Below, piece after piece: positions 1-8,789 of a stretch of 64,000 nt of DNA (its first letter is position 1; each line of letters begins with the position of its first letter). This DNA comes from Dictyoglomus sp. NZ13-RE01 (GTDB taxonomy: Bacteria > Dictyoglomota > Dictyoglomia > Dictyoglomales > Dictyoglomaceae), in contig NIRF01000010.1 in the NCBI GenBank assembly GCA_002878375.1, positions 1 to 64,000 of the forward strand, read 5' to 3'. Under the pieces are notes generated by a model that was not told where the DNA came from, did not search any database, and saw nothing but the letters and a program-made list of their open reading frames with translations. A program made the position numbers and the translations under genes.

Positions 1-189
1 TTGTAGGCTCATAACTCCCTAATGCTTGCTTTATATTTCCAAATACCTTCCTCTTTTCCCCTTCTTTTTTTCTTCTCTATTTCTTTCATTAATATCTATC
101 GTTCTCATCCTCATATTACATTATTTTAGCTTATTTCCTTTAGCAAAAAATTTTAAAGCAAATTCATTCCTAAATCAAAAAAAATTTTC
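1..189. other. AT-rich stretch without a supported gene
   Basis: I find no coding region here that I can support. On the minus strand a short open frame reaches the left edge, but it has no convincing start codon with a ribosome binding site. A neighbouring gene may begin just outside the window on that strand. The stretch is pyrimidine-rich on the plus strand from about 45 to 90 and AT-rich up to the promoter at 190. Confidence 0.5.
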
Positions 190-218
190 TTGACAACAAT
201 CATTTTTTGTTTTAAAAT
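190..218 (+). promoter_or_regulatory. Sigma-70 promoter of the DeoR/FGGY operon
   Basis: TTGACA at 190-195, a 17-base spacer and TAAAAT at 213-218 form a near-consensus housekeeping promoter. The predicted transcription start is near 225, leaving about 45 bases of leader before the DeoR ATG at 270. Confidence 0.8.
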
Positions 219-269
219 GAGCGTAAAGCAATCAATTTTTGAACATAAATATGTTTGAAAGGTGAGCAA

Positions 270-1034
270 ATGAATAAAAATGAGAGACTTTCAAAAATAT
301 TGGAGATCTTAAGAGCAGAAGGAAATGCATCTACGAAATATTTGGCAAATATCTTACAAGTTTCTGAAGCAACCATAAGAAGGGACCTATATAAACTCTC
401 TTTAGAAGAAAATCTTCCTGTGAAAAGGGTTCATGGGGGAGTAATTTACTCCTTAGAAAAAATAGGATTAGAACCTATGTTTGACATCAAACTTTCCCAA
501 AGGGTAGAGGAAAAAAAGAAATTAGCAAAGCTTGCCTCCAGTTTGGTAGAAGATGGAGATACAGTAATTTTAGACTCTGGAACTACCTGTTATTATCTTG
601 CGAAAGAATTAGCCCAAATGAAGGGATTAAAGATTGTGACTGTAGATGTAAAGATAGCAGAAGAACTTGCAAGATATCCATCGATACAAACAATCTTAGT
701 AGGAGGAGAAGTGAGACCTGGATATTTTAGTATTGGTGGGGAGATGGCTACAAAGTATTTATCTGAAATTCGAGCAGAAAAAGGGTTTTTAGCTACAGAT
801 GGTTGGGACATTGAAGGTACTTATAATGCGTCTATGTTTGAAGTAGGAGTAAAAAGGGCTATTATCAAAAGCTCTATAAAAACTTATCTTATTGCGGATC
901 ATACCAAGTATGGCAAGATTGCTTTTATTAAAATTGCTGATCTGAGTTCATTTGAAGGAATTATTGTAGATAGAGAATTACCTGAGGATGTAATGAAAAT
1001 TCTTAAAGAGAAAAATATAAAAATAATTTTTTAA
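270..1034 (+). CDS. DeoR family transcriptional regulator
   Basis: A DeoR-type repressor of sugar or polyol catabolism. The first 55 residues form the winged helix-turn-helix (LSKILEILRAEGNASTKYLA, then SEATIRRDLYKL). The rest is the sugar-isomerase-like sensor domain, with a DSGTT phosphate-loop motif near residue 98 and IADHTKYG near the end, as in family members that sense a phosphorylated sugar. An in-frame TTG exists at 255, but ATG 270 has the better ribosome binding site (AAAGGTGA, 4-5 bases upstream), giving 254 residues. It is the first gene of the operon behind a strong promoter and is likely autoregulatory. The inducer is unknown. Confidence 0.9.
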   Translation: MNKNERLSKILEILRAEGNASTKYLANILQVSEATIRRDLYKLSLEENLPVKRVHGGVIYSLEKIGLEPMFDIKLSQRVEEKKKLAKLASSLVEDGDTVILDSGTTCYYLAKELAQMKGLKIVTVDVKIAEELARYPSIQTILVGGEVRPGYFSIGGEMATKYLSEIRAEKGFLATDGWDIEGTYNASMFEVGVKRAIIKSSIKTYLIADHTKYGKIAFIKIADLSSFEGIIVDRELPEDVMKILKEKNIKIIF

Positions 1035-1050
1035 AGAAAGGAGATAAGTC

Positions 1051-1851
1051 ATGGATATTGAAAAAATTTTTGGTAAGAAAAAGGTGATTATTGGAATGGC
1101 TCATTTCCCACCACTTCCTGGTTCTCCTCTTTATGATGACTCAAAAGGATTAAAACACATTATTGAATGGGTGAGGGAAGATGTAAGAAGCCTTCAAGAG
1201 GGTGGAATTGATGCCATTATGTTTTGTAACGAAAATAACAGACCTTATAAATTGGAATCAGACTATATAACTGTAGCTGTAATGGCAAGAGTAATAGGGG
1301 AAATTATAGATGAAATAGAAGTTCCCTTTGGTGTTGATGTTCTTTGGGACCCTATAGCTGCTATATCTCTTGCAAAGGCAGTAGGGGCTTCCTTTGTTAG
1401 AGAAATTATTACAGGAGTTTACGTCTCAGATATGGGACTTTGGAATACGAATGTAGGCGAAGTATATAGATATAGAAAATTAATTGATGCTAATAATATT
1501 GCCATCTTTTTCAATATTTCTGCAGAATTTGCATACAACTTAGATAGAAGACCCATAGAAGAAATAGCAGAAAGCGTAGTTTTTTCATCCTTAGCGGATG
1601 TAATTTTAATATCAGGTCCAAGAACAGGCTCTGCCCCATCTATTGAGATGCTTCAAAGGGTGAGAGAAAAAGTTAAGGATGTTCCAGTCTTTGTTAATAC
1701 TGGGTTGAAACCAGAAAATGCCAAAGAACTTTTAAGTATTGCGGATGGAGCTATAGTTGGAACAAGCCTAAAAAAGGATGGAATTACATGGAACCCTATA
1801 GATAAAGAGAGAGTTAAAAGATTAATGGATATTGTTGAGGGGTTAAGATGA
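1051..1851 (+). CDS. BtpA/SgcQ family protein
   Basis: A 266-residue TIM-barrel-like protein of the BtpA family. The family signature is visible in the N-terminal GMAHFPPLPGSPLY, the central GVDVLWDP segment and the C-terminal NTGLKPENAKELL and DGAIVGTSLKKDG phosphate-loop region. BtpA was named for photosystem I biogenesis in cyanobacteria. The relatives in non-photosynthetic bacteria, such as E. coli SgcQ, sit in sugar-catabolic clusters beside DeoR regulators, as here, and probably act on a sugar phosphate. The ribosome binding site GAAAGGAG is well placed, and the stop overlaps the start of the next gene by 4 bases. Family assignment is firm; the reaction is unknown. Confidence 0.85.
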   Translation: MDIEKIFGKKKVIIGMAHFPPLPGSPLYDDSKGLKHIIEWVREDVRSLQEGGIDAIMFCNENNRPYKLESDYITVAVMARVIGEIIDEIEVPFGVDVLWDPIAAISLAKAVGASFVREIITGVYVSDMGLWNTNVGEVYRYRKLIDANNIAIFFNISAEFAYNLDRRPIEEIAESVVFSSLADVILISGPRTGSAPSIEMLQRVREKVKDVPVFVNTGLKPENAKELLSIADGAIVGTSLKKDGITWNPIDKERVKRLMDIVEGLR

Positions 1852-3320
1852 GGAACTTAGTTCTCGGTATAGATATTGGAACCACAGGAGTGAAGGCTAT
1901 TTTGATTAATGAAGAGGGATCTATTGTATGGGAATCCTATAGACCATGTGACTTGATATCTATAAAACCAGGATTTGCAGAAGAGGATCCTATAAAGTGG
2001 TGGAACAATGTGGTTTCCATTTTGGAAGAGCTAAAAAGTACCAATTACAGGGATAAAGTAGGAGCAATAGGAGTTTCAGGTATGGTTCCCACCCTTATAT
2101 TATTAGATAAAGAAGGGAATCCAATAAGATATTCTATTCAACAAAATGACGCCAGGGCTGTATCAGAGATTGAGTACTTCAAAAAAATTATTGATGAAGA
2201 AAAATATTTTGAGGTAACGGGGAATACCATAAATCAGCAGGTAATTTTTCCTAAATTTCTCTGGCTAAAAAAGAATGAACCTGAAAACGTTGCAAAAGCA
2301 AGATATATAATGGGCTCCTACGATTTTATATCCTATAAACTTACAGGCGTAATCCATACAGAATTAAATTGGGCTTTGGAAAGTGGTTTATGGGAAATAA
2401 AGGAAAGAAGATGGTATAAAGAGATTTTGGAAAAGGCAGAAATTCCAGAAGAGATGCTTCCTCCTGTGTATGAGCCTATCCAAATTATTGGAGAGACCAA
2501 AGATATTATTCCAGGAATACCTGTAATAGCAGGTTCTGCAGATCATATTGCTTCCGCTCTTGGAATGGGACTAAGAGAAGAAGGAGATCTTTTACTAAAA
2601 ATTGGTGGAGCAGGAGATATTCTCTTTGTTATTGATAGATTAACCATAGATAAGAGGCTCTTTATTGATTATCACGATATCCCTTCCAAATTTGTACTTA
2701 ATGGATGTATGGCTTCCAGTGGATCGATAGTAAAGTGGTTCAAGAATAATTTTGTTAAAGAGCTATCCTATGATGATCTTACAAGTCTTGCAGAAAATAG
2801 TAGTATTGGTTCCAATGGTTTAATTCTTCTTCCCTACTTCTTAGGAGAGAAAACACCAATCTTTGATCCCATTGCTCGAGGAGTAATTTTGGGGCTTGGA
2901 CTTCACCATAATATAGGGGATATATTCAGAGCAATCTTAGAAGGGGTAGCCTATGGATTTTTGCATCACGTAGAAGTGATTAAGGAACTTAGCTTCTCCG
3001 TTAAGAGAGTATTTATATCAAACGGTGGAGCAAAGAATACTTTATGGCGACAAATTATAGTTGATGTCATAGGGAAAGATGCCATTTACATAGAAAACCA
3101 TCCTGGCTCATCTTTGGGCGCTGCTTTTATAGCAGGAAAAGCTATAGGCTTATTTAAGGACTGGAAAGACATTGATCTATTCTTAAAAGAATCAAAGAAA
3201 GTGATCTATAATCCAGAGAATCACGAGAAATATAAGGAATTTTACAAGATATATAGAGATTTATATCCTATTCTAAAACCTTTTTATCAAAAACTTTATC
3301 AGATATCAGGAGGGAAATAA
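1848..3320 (+). CDS. FGGY family carbohydrate kinase (xylulokinase-like)
   Basis: A 490-residue ATP-dependent sugar or polyol kinase. The N-terminal ATP-binding motif is LGIDIGTTGVKAILIN. QQNDARA near residue 100 holds the presumed catalytic Asp, as in xylulokinases, and the second domain has GSADHIASALGMG and SNGGAKNTLWRQIIVDV. Length matches the family. The start overlaps the BtpA-like gene by 4 bases (ATGA), which suggests translational coupling. Together with the SDR dehydrogenase downstream it suggests oxidation plus phosphorylation of a sugar alcohol or ketose, but FGGY substrate cannot be read from the sequence. Confidence 0.88.
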   Translation: MRNLVLGIDIGTTGVKAILINEEGSIVWESYRPCDLISIKPGFAEEDPIKWWNNVVSILEELKSTNYRDKVGAIGVSGMVPTLILLDKEGNPIRYSIQQNDARAVSEIEYFKKIIDEEKYFEVTGNTINQQVIFPKFLWLKKNEPENVAKARYIMGSYDFISYKLTGVIHTELNWALESGLWEIKERRWYKEILEKAEIPEEMLPPVYEPIQIIGETKDIIPGIPVIAGSADHIASALGMGLREEGDLLLKIGGAGDILFVIDRLTIDKRLFIDYHDIPSKFVLNGCMASSGSIVKWFKNNFVKELSYDDLTSLAENSSIGSNGLILLPYFLGEKTPIFDPIARGVILGLGLHHNIGDIFRAILEGVAYGFLHHVEVIKELSFSVKRVFISNGGAKNTLWRQIIVDVIGKDAIYIENHPGSSLGAAFIAGKAIGLFKDWKDIDLFLKESKKVIYNPENHEKYKEFYKIYRDLYPILKPFYQKLYQISGGK

Positions 3321-3322
3321 AT

Positions 3323-4105
3323 ATGAAAAGATTTCAAGATAAAAATATTTTTATTACAGGTTCAGCTCAAGGAATAGGAAAAGCAATCGCAACAGCCTTT
3401 GCTAAAGAAGGAGGAAATTTAGCCCTAACAGATATAAATCTTGAAAAATTAGAGGAGACAGCAAAAGAACTAAGAGAATTTGGCACTACTATAAGGACTT
3501 ATCAACTCGACGTTACAAAGGAAGCTATGGTCAAGGAAGTAGTAGCACAGGCTATTAAAGATTTTGGTACCATTGATATCTTAGTAAATAATGCAGGAGT
3601 TTCCACTATGAATTGGTTTTGGAACTTAACGGAGGAAGAATGGGACTTTAATATGAATGTTAATGCAAAGGGAGTTTTTTTAGTCACAAAACACATAGTT
3701 CCCCATATGATGGATAGAAAAAATGGAAAAATTGTGAACATAGCATCTATGGCAGGAAAGATAGGAGCACCTCTTCTTGCTCACTATTCAGCATCAAAGT
3801 TTGCAGTAGTAGGATTTACCCAAGCTATAGCTAAAGAGTTAGCTCCATATGGGATTAATGTTAATGCAGTATGTCCAGGATTTGTTAAAACATCTATGCA
3901 GGATAGGGAAGTAGTTTGGGAGGCAAAACTAAGAGGTATTGACGATCCTGAAAAAGTTAGAGAGGAGTATATAAAACAGACCCCCCTTGGGAGACTTTGT
4001 TATCCAGAAGATGTAGCAAAGGTTGTTTTGTTCTTAGCTTCAGAAGATGCAAACTTTATGACAGGACAGGCTATAAATGTAACAGGTGGAGCCTGTATGC
4101 ATTAA
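3323..4105 (+). CDS. SDR family NAD(P)-dependent oxidoreductase
   Basis: A classical short-chain dehydrogenase of 260 residues. It has the Rossmann glycine motif TGSAQGIG near residue 12, NNAGVS near residue 90, catalytic Ser142 and Tyr155/Lys159 in YSASK, and the GGACMH-type C-terminus seen in polyol dehydrogenases. An Asp in the ALTDIN segment after the second strand favours NAD(H) over NADP(H). The gene starts 2 bases after the FGGY kinase, so the two probably act in one pathway, likely oxidation of a sugar alcohol. The exact substrate is inference. Confidence 0.88.
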   Translation: MKRFQDKNIFITGSAQGIGKAIATAFAKEGGNLALTDINLEKLEETAKELREFGTTIRTYQLDVTKEAMVKEVVAQAIKDFGTIDILVNNAGVSTMNWFWNLTEEEWDFNMNVNAKGVFLVTKHIVPHMMDRKNGKIVNIASMAGKIGAPLLAHYSASKFAVVGFTQAIAKELAPYGINVNAVCPGFVKTSMQDREVVWEAKLRGIDDPEKVREEYIKQTPLGRLCYPEDVAKVVLFLASEDANFMTGQAINVTGGACMH

Positions 4106-4129
4106 TTCTAAATTAGAAGGTGGAGAAAA

Positions 4130-5200
4130 ATGCAAAATGCAGTTGAGATTATTAATGTGACAAAGCGTTTTGGAGAGGTTACTGCAGTAAATAATGTATC
4201 CTTAGAGATTAAGGAGGGTGAGCTTGTTACTCTACTTGGTCCCAGTGGCTGTGGAAAAACTACTCTCTTAAGAATAATAGCAGGCTTTGAAAGGGCGGAT
4301 AGCGGTATTATTAAAATCTTTGGAAAGATTGCTAATAATATTTCTCCTGAAAAGAGAGAGGTAGGAATGGTTTTTCAAAATTATGCTCTTTTCCCAAACA
4401 TGAACGTGGAAAGGAATATTGCTTTCCCCATGAATATTGCCAAAAAACCAAAAGAAGAGATAGATAGAAAAGTAAAAGAGCTTTTAGATTTAGTTAAGCT
4501 TCCAGGATTTGAAAAAAGAAAAATTACAGAACTTTCAGGAGGGCAAAAACAAAGAATTGCCCTTGCAAGAGCATTAGCAAGAGAGCCTAAAGTTTTACTT
4601 TTGGATGAGCCTTTAGCAGCCTTAGATGCAAAGGTGAGATTAGAACTTAGGGTTGAAATAAAAAAGATACAGCAGAAAATTGGAACAACAATGGTCTATG
4701 TTACCCATGATCAGGAAGAAGCCCTTTCCATCTCTGATAGGATCGCAGTTATGAATCATGGAGTTATATATCAGGTGGGTACACCAACAGAAATTTATAA
4801 TAATCCTTCCCATCCTTTTGTGGCACATTTTGTAGGTATCATGAACTTTCTTAATGGTAAAGTATCAGAAAATGGGGATGGAATAATATTAGGAGGAAAA
4901 TTCTTTGCTTTCAAAGATGAAAAAATTAAGAATTTGAAAAATAAAGAGGTCCTTGTTGCTATAAGACCTGAAAGAGCCTATCTAAGTAATAGAGTTTCAA
5001 ATTCTTTGGATATATTTATACCTGGAAAAATAACTGTGGTTAACTTTATAGGTTCCATCGTAAGAGTAGAGCTGGAACTCCCAGAAAATCAAGTATTCAC
5101 TATAGACATGAGACCCGAAGAATTTTCAAGGGTAAATATATCTGAGGATCTTTATGTAGTTTTCTCTCCAAGCTCCACTATTATTTTTGAAAAAGAGTAA
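4130..5200 (+). CDS. ABC transporter ATP-binding protein (PotA/AfuC type)
   Basis: The ATPase of a complete importer whose other parts follow immediately. Walker A is GPSGCGKTT near residues 38-46, the signature is LSGGQKQR, Walker B is VLLLDEPLAALD, and the H-loop follows in VYVTHDQEEAL. The C-terminal third is a TOBE-like regulatory region. The 356-residue length fits the spermidine/putrescine, ferric and AfuC-type group. The genetic setting with a sugar kinase and dehydrogenase argues for a carbohydrate or sugar-phosphate substrate over iron or polyamine. It is the only sugar-type transport ATPase in the window. Confidence 0.9.
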   Translation: MQNAVEIINVTKRFGEVTAVNNVSLEIKEGELVTLLGPSGCGKTTLLRIIAGFERADSGIIKIFGKIANNISPEKREVGMVFQNYALFPNMNVERNIAFPMNIAKKPKEEIDRKVKELLDLVKLPGFEKRKITELSGGQKQRIALARALAREPKVLLLDEPLAALDAKVRLELRVEIKKIQQKIGTTMVYVTHDQEEALSISDRIAVMNHGVIYQVGTPTEIYNNPSHPFVAHFVGIMNFLNGKVSENGDGIILGGKFFAFKDEKIKNLKNKEVLVAIRPERAYLSNRVSNSLDIFIPGKITVVNFIGSIVRVELELPENQVFTIDMRPEEFSRVNISEDLYVVFSPSSTIIFEKE

Positions 5201-5275
5201 GGGGGGTGATATAGAAAAAAATGGAAATTTTCCGTTTAGAGCTTCAAAATAATAAAAAAGGAGGGAAAAGGAAAA

Positions 5276-6385
5276 ATGAAAAAGCTAATATTAATTACCA
5301 TTTTATTAGTTTCTCTCATTGTTTTTAGTTCCTCTGGTCAACAATGGACGTGGGATCAGATTTCAAAAGATCTACCTGAGGAGTTAAATACTCCTATCAT
5401 TCGTGCTCTTTGGGAGAAAGCTATAAAAGAAGGAGGAGTAATTTTCTCCTATGGTATGCCCGATATATGGGCAAATTATGGAGGAATATTTGCAGAGTTT
5501 AAGAGATTATTTAAGATAGAGCACTCAGACATTGATATGGGAAGCTCCATAGTACTTGCAAGAATGACAGAAGAAAATGCAAGCAAGAATGATATTGCAG
5601 ACTTGAAGCCATCTCTTGCTCAAGAATTGGCAAAAAGAGGATTAACTTCCAACTACAAGCCTCGTTTATGGTACCTAATCCCTTCAAATCAGAGGGGACA
5701 AGCAGATAATGGCAGTGTATGGCAAGCTGGATATAGAGGAACCTTAGGCTTCATTGTTAATACAACTATTGTAAAGAAAGTTCCAAGAAGATGGAAAGAT
5801 CTACTGGACCCTCAATATAAAGGATTGTTAGAATATCTTGACCCAAGAGCTACAGGAACAGGAGTAAATACAGTAGAAGCAATATCATACGCAGTAAGTG
5901 GTGATCCATATAACTATCAAGCAGGAATAGACTTTTTGAAGAAACTACACGATATGGGAGTTGTACTTTCTGTGGAACCTAAGGTAGAAGTGGCAAAATT
6001 CCAAAGAGGAGAAACAGGAATATTAGTCAACTTTGACTATAACTTAATGAAATGGAAGAATGAGTTAGGGGTTCCATCAGAAATTGTAATTCCTGAAGAT
6101 GGAACTGTTGCTTCTGGTGGAGGAATAATTATGGCAAAGAATGCTCCCCATCCAAATACAGCAAAGTTATTCATGGAATTTATCTTCTCAAAGTATGGGC
6201 AATCATTATTCTATGAAGGATATGTAACTCCAATTATACCTAATATTCCTGTACCTGAGAGATTAAAAGATAAATTACTACCTCCATCCGCTTACAAGAA
6301 AGTAGTATTTGTAAATTATACCAAAGATGCAGAAATAACTCCAAAACTTCAAGAATACTATAACAAAGTGATTGGAGGTAAATAA
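5276..6385 (+). CDS. ABC transporter solute-binding protein (AfuA/PotD-like)
   Basis: An exported 369-residue binding protein. Residues 1-20 form a signal peptide (LILITILLVSLIVFSSSG) with no lipobox Cys. The mature part resembles family 1/6 periplasmic binding proteins of the ferric and AfuA class (YRGTLGFIVNTTIV, RWKDLLDPQYKG, then KNAPHPNTAKLFMEFIFS). AfuA of Actinobacillus binds hexose phosphates although its transporter class was first annotated as ferric; that known case and the sugar genes here make a sugar or sugar-phosphate ligand plausible. A second SD-like sequence, GGGGGGTG, lies at 5201-5207. A terminator-like hairpin follows the gene. Confidence 0.88.
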   Translation: MKKLILITILLVSLIVFSSSGQQWTWDQISKDLPEELNTPIIRALWEKAIKEGGVIFSYGMPDIWANYGGIFAEFKRLFKIEHSDIDMGSSIVLARMTEENASKNDIADLKPSLAQELAKRGLTSNYKPRLWYLIPSNQRGQADNGSVWQAGYRGTLGFIVNTTIVKKVPRRWKDLLDPQYKGLLEYLDPRATGTGVNTVEAISYAVSGDPYNYQAGIDFLKKLHDMGVVLSVEPKVEVAKFQRGETGILVNFDYNLMKWKNELGVPSEIVIPEDGTVASGGGIIMAKNAPHPNTAKLFMEFIFSKYGQSLFYEGYVTPIIPNIPVPERLKDKLLPPSAYKKVVFVNYTKDAEITPKLQEYYNKVIGGK

Positions 6386-6395
6386 TCAGAAGTTT

Positions 6396-6427
6396 GGGAG
6401 GGGAATTTTTCCCCTCCCTTATTTTTC
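6396..6427 (+). terminator. Attenuator hairpin between binding protein and permease genes
   Basis: A perfect 10-bp stem, GGGAGGGGAA (6396-6405) pairing with TTCCCCTCCC (6409-6418), with a three-base loop, is followed by TTATTTTTCT. This is a textbook intrinsic terminator shape, but it lies inside an operon, only about 30 bases before the permease ATG. It probably acts as a partial terminator or a 3' stabiliser, so that the binding protein is made in excess of the membrane subunits. Confidence 0.8.
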
Positions 6428-6446
6428 TAAGGAGGCCTTTAGAATT

Positions 6447-7277
6447 ATGTTAAAAAAATCATTATTAATATTTCTTCTCTCTCCAATAGTTATATTTATA
6501 TTGCTTTTTATCATCTATCCATACATAAATATACTTGTAAATAGTTTTAAAACGCAGTGGACAAATGAATGGACTTTGAAAAACTGGAAAAATGTTTTTA
6601 CCTATCCTCAGTATATTAATGCATTAAAAAATTCTATCCTTTTTGCAGGAAGTTCTACGCTAATTTCCGCCATATTTGGATCTTTAATAGGGTGGATCTC
6701 TCTTAGACTTTCTGATAAGAGTATAGATACCATAAGGTCCATTTTTTCAATTCCCATGACCCTTTCAGGACTTGTAGTTGCTTTCTCCTTTATGGTGCTT
6801 TTGGGTAGATCTGGAATATACAATACTCTTGTCTCTCTTTTAGGATTAGAATTTCTACATTTCAATCTCTATTCATGGGAGGGACTTTTGGTTGTCTACG
6901 CTTTTTATAACATTCCTCTTTTCTCTATAACAATGATAAGTATATTTAGAAATTTGGATATAAGTTTAGTAGAGGCTGCAAGAAATCTTGGTGCTAATAG
7001 AATACAAACATGGATTCATGTTATAATTCCCAATTTAGCTCCTGGATTTGTAGCTGCAACAGCATTAGTTTTTGCAAGTATGATGGGAGCCTTTGGAACT
7101 GCCCTTGCTCTAACAGGTCTTTCTAAGATTCTACTTTCTCTTCTTATCTGGTCTACCGCCTCGGAAAGTAATTTTAACATTCCTCAGGCAAATGCGTTAG
7201 CCATTCTTTTGGGCTTAACCATTTATATTACTCTCTATATCTTCATGAAAATTGAGAAAAAATTAAAAGGGGAATAA
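6447..7277 (+). CDS. ABC transporter permease (first subunit)
   Basis: A membrane subunit of the PotA/AfuC-type importer with about six hydrophobic segments. The EAA loop near the C-terminus (EAARNLGANRIQTWIHVIIP) docks the ATPase. The open frame extends back to 6372, but that part overlaps the preceding gene and encodes the hairpin. The correct start is ATG 6447, preceded by AAGGAGGCC at 6428-6436, giving 276 residues that begin with a membrane segment. The next permease follows 3 bases after the stop. Confidence 0.9.
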   Translation: MLKKSLLIFLLSPIVIFILLFIIYPYINILVNSFKTQWTNEWTLKNWKNVFTYPQYINALKNSILFAGSSTLISAIFGSLIGWISLRLSDKSIDTIRSIFSIPMTLSGLVVAFSFMVLLGRSGIYNTLVSLLGLEFLHFNLYSWEGLLVVYAFYNIPLFSITMISIFRNLDISLVEAARNLGANRIQTWIHVIIPNLAPGFVAATALVFASMMGAFGTALALTGLSKILLSLLIWSTASESNFNIPQANALAILLGLTIYITLYIFMKIEKKLKGE

Positions 7278-7280
7278 AAT

Positions 7281-8063
7281 ATGAAAAGTAGATTTCTGGA
7301 CTATATAATAGTTTTATTAGCAATTTCCTATGTTTTAATCCCATTATCCATGCCAATTATTTATTCCTTTAGTGTTTTCTGGCAAGGGCTCTTTCCACAA
7401 GGGTTTACTTTAAAATGGTATTCTTTCTTGTATAATAACCCAAAGATTACGCCATCTTTAACCATCTCACTAATAGTTGCTATAAGTGCTGTTATCCTGA
7501 ATATTATTGTTGTAGTTCCTGGTGTTTACGGAATTAACCATATCCCAAACCAAAGATTAAAATATTTGTTTAGACAGTTATTTTCTATTCTACCTTTGAT
7601 ATTTCCTCCATTAATTATAGGTTTGGGGCTTCTCCAAAGCTTCAATAAGCCTCCATTACAAATTTCAGGCACAATCTATATGGTTATAATTGCCCATTCT
7701 CTTTTAGGATTTCCCTTTATGTTTAGAAATGTTGATGCAGCCCTTAGAACTATAGATGAGGTTACACTTTCTGAAGCAGCAGCAAGTTTGGGTGCAAATT
7801 TTTGGCAAAGAATGAGACACGTAATAATACCTAATATAATGCCTGGAATCCTTTCGGGCTCTCTTCTTGTATTTGCCATATCTTTTGGAGAGTTCGAAGT
7901 AACAAGCATGGTAGCAGGTTTTAACACAAGAACTCTTCCTTTGGTTCTTTTCCAACAACTTAGAGATGATTTCAGAGTTGCAAGTGCCATGACCGCCTTT
8001 CTTGTGTATATCTCTCTTCTTGCCTTTACTTCCATAACTATCATAGGAAGAAAATTTAAGTAA
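7281..8063 (+). CDS. ABC transporter permease (second subunit)
   Basis: The second membrane subunit of the same importer: 260 residues, about six transmembrane segments and the EAA motif (SEAAASLGANFWQRMRHVIIP) that contacts the ATPase. It resembles PotC/AfuB-type permeases. It starts 3 bases after the first permease, which indicates translational coupling. With the genes at 4130, 5276 and 6447 it completes a four-component transporter. Confidence 0.9.
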   Translation: MKSRFLDYIIVLLAISYVLIPLSMPIIYSFSVFWQGLFPQGFTLKWYSFLYNNPKITPSLTISLIVAISAVILNIIVVVPGVYGINHIPNQRLKYLFRQLFSILPLIFPPLIIGLGLLQSFNKPPLQISGTIYMVIIAHSLLGFPFMFRNVDAALRTIDEVTLSEAAASLGANFWQRMRHVIIPNIMPGILSGSLLVFAISFGEFEVTSMVAGFNTRTLPLVLFQQLRDDFRVASAMTAFLVYISLLAFTSITIIGRKFK

Positions 8064-8075
8064 GGAGTTTTAAAG

Positions 8076-8789
8076 ATGCCGGATGTATATGCTCATATTA
8101 TATGTGCAGATTTAGTAGCAAAGAATTTTAAATTAAAGTTGGATGACATGGAGAAAAAACTTTTATACTTTGGTTCCCAAGGACCAGACATAATAAGCTT
8201 TATATATCCAGATCTTTCGGAAAAAATGCACGGATATTATGAAGATTTCTTAAAAATTATGTTATCAAAATCAGAATTTCTACCTCTTTATATAGGATAT
8301 CTATCCCATTTCAATCTTGATAAGATGTGCCATCCTATAATTGAATCCTATTCTGATTCTATGGAGGATCATCTTGCAATAGAAGCCTATTTGGATCAGG
8401 TCATAGTTAAACTATATTGGGATAAAGATATTAAAGATTTAGATCTTTCCCATTATATCCCATACGAAATACCATCTAATATAGCTTCCTTTATTTCACA
8501 AGTTATATATGATATCTATGCCTTCAGATTGCCTTTAGGATTCTGGGAGAATGCCCTGAGGAATTATCATGAGATATATAAAGAAGCCTCAAAAGGAAGA
8601 AGTAATCTAATTAAGTATTCTGAAAATCCGTTAAGCTCACTGGAGGAGATTTTAGGGAAAAAAGATACAAAGTGTATTTTATTATCCTTTAGAGATGCTG
8701 TGAAAAATACAGTGTACGCTCTAAATAGTACATTCAAATTAACTCTTTTTAAGGGAGTGAAAATTAAAGATGAAAAAATTGAGTTCTAA
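8076..8789 (+). CDS. Zinc-dependent phospholipase C-like protein
   Basis: A 237-residue protein of the bacterial zinc-dependent phospholipase C/S1-P1 nuclease fold group. The N-terminus MPDVYAHII, the GSQGPDII motif and the HFNLDKMCHP segment supply the His and Asp residues that usually bind zinc. There is no signal peptide, so it is probably cytoplasmic, unlike the secreted toxins of the family. It starts 12 bases after the second permease and overlaps the next permease gene by 20 bases. It bridges two transport cassettes, so it may process an imported phosphodiester; that role is inference. Confidence 0.75.
   Translation: MPDVYAHIICADLVAKNFKLKLDDMEKKLLYFGSQGPDIISFIYPDLSEKMHGYYEDFLKIMLSKSEFLPLYIGYLSHFNLDKMCHPIIESYSDSMEDHLAIEAYLDQVIVKLYWDKDIKDLDLSHYIPYEIPSNIASFISQVIYDIYAFRLPLGFWENALRNYHEIYKEASKGRSNLIKYSENPLSSLEEILGKKDTKCILLSFRDAVKNTVYALNSTFKLTLFKGVKIKDEKIEF

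Noticed and set aside
1-100. Possible start of a minus-strand gene running off the left edge
   Set aside because: One frame near the edge reads a protein-like stretch, but it has a stop upstream and no usable start codon, so a gene cannot be supported from this window.
5221-5330. A short open frame (about 36 codons) beginning at ATG 5221, behind the GGGGGGTG at 5201
   Set aside because: It overlaps the signal-peptide region of the binding protein in another frame, has low-complexity Lys/Asn-rich content and no equivalent in the similar leaders at 9598, 24465 and 27577.
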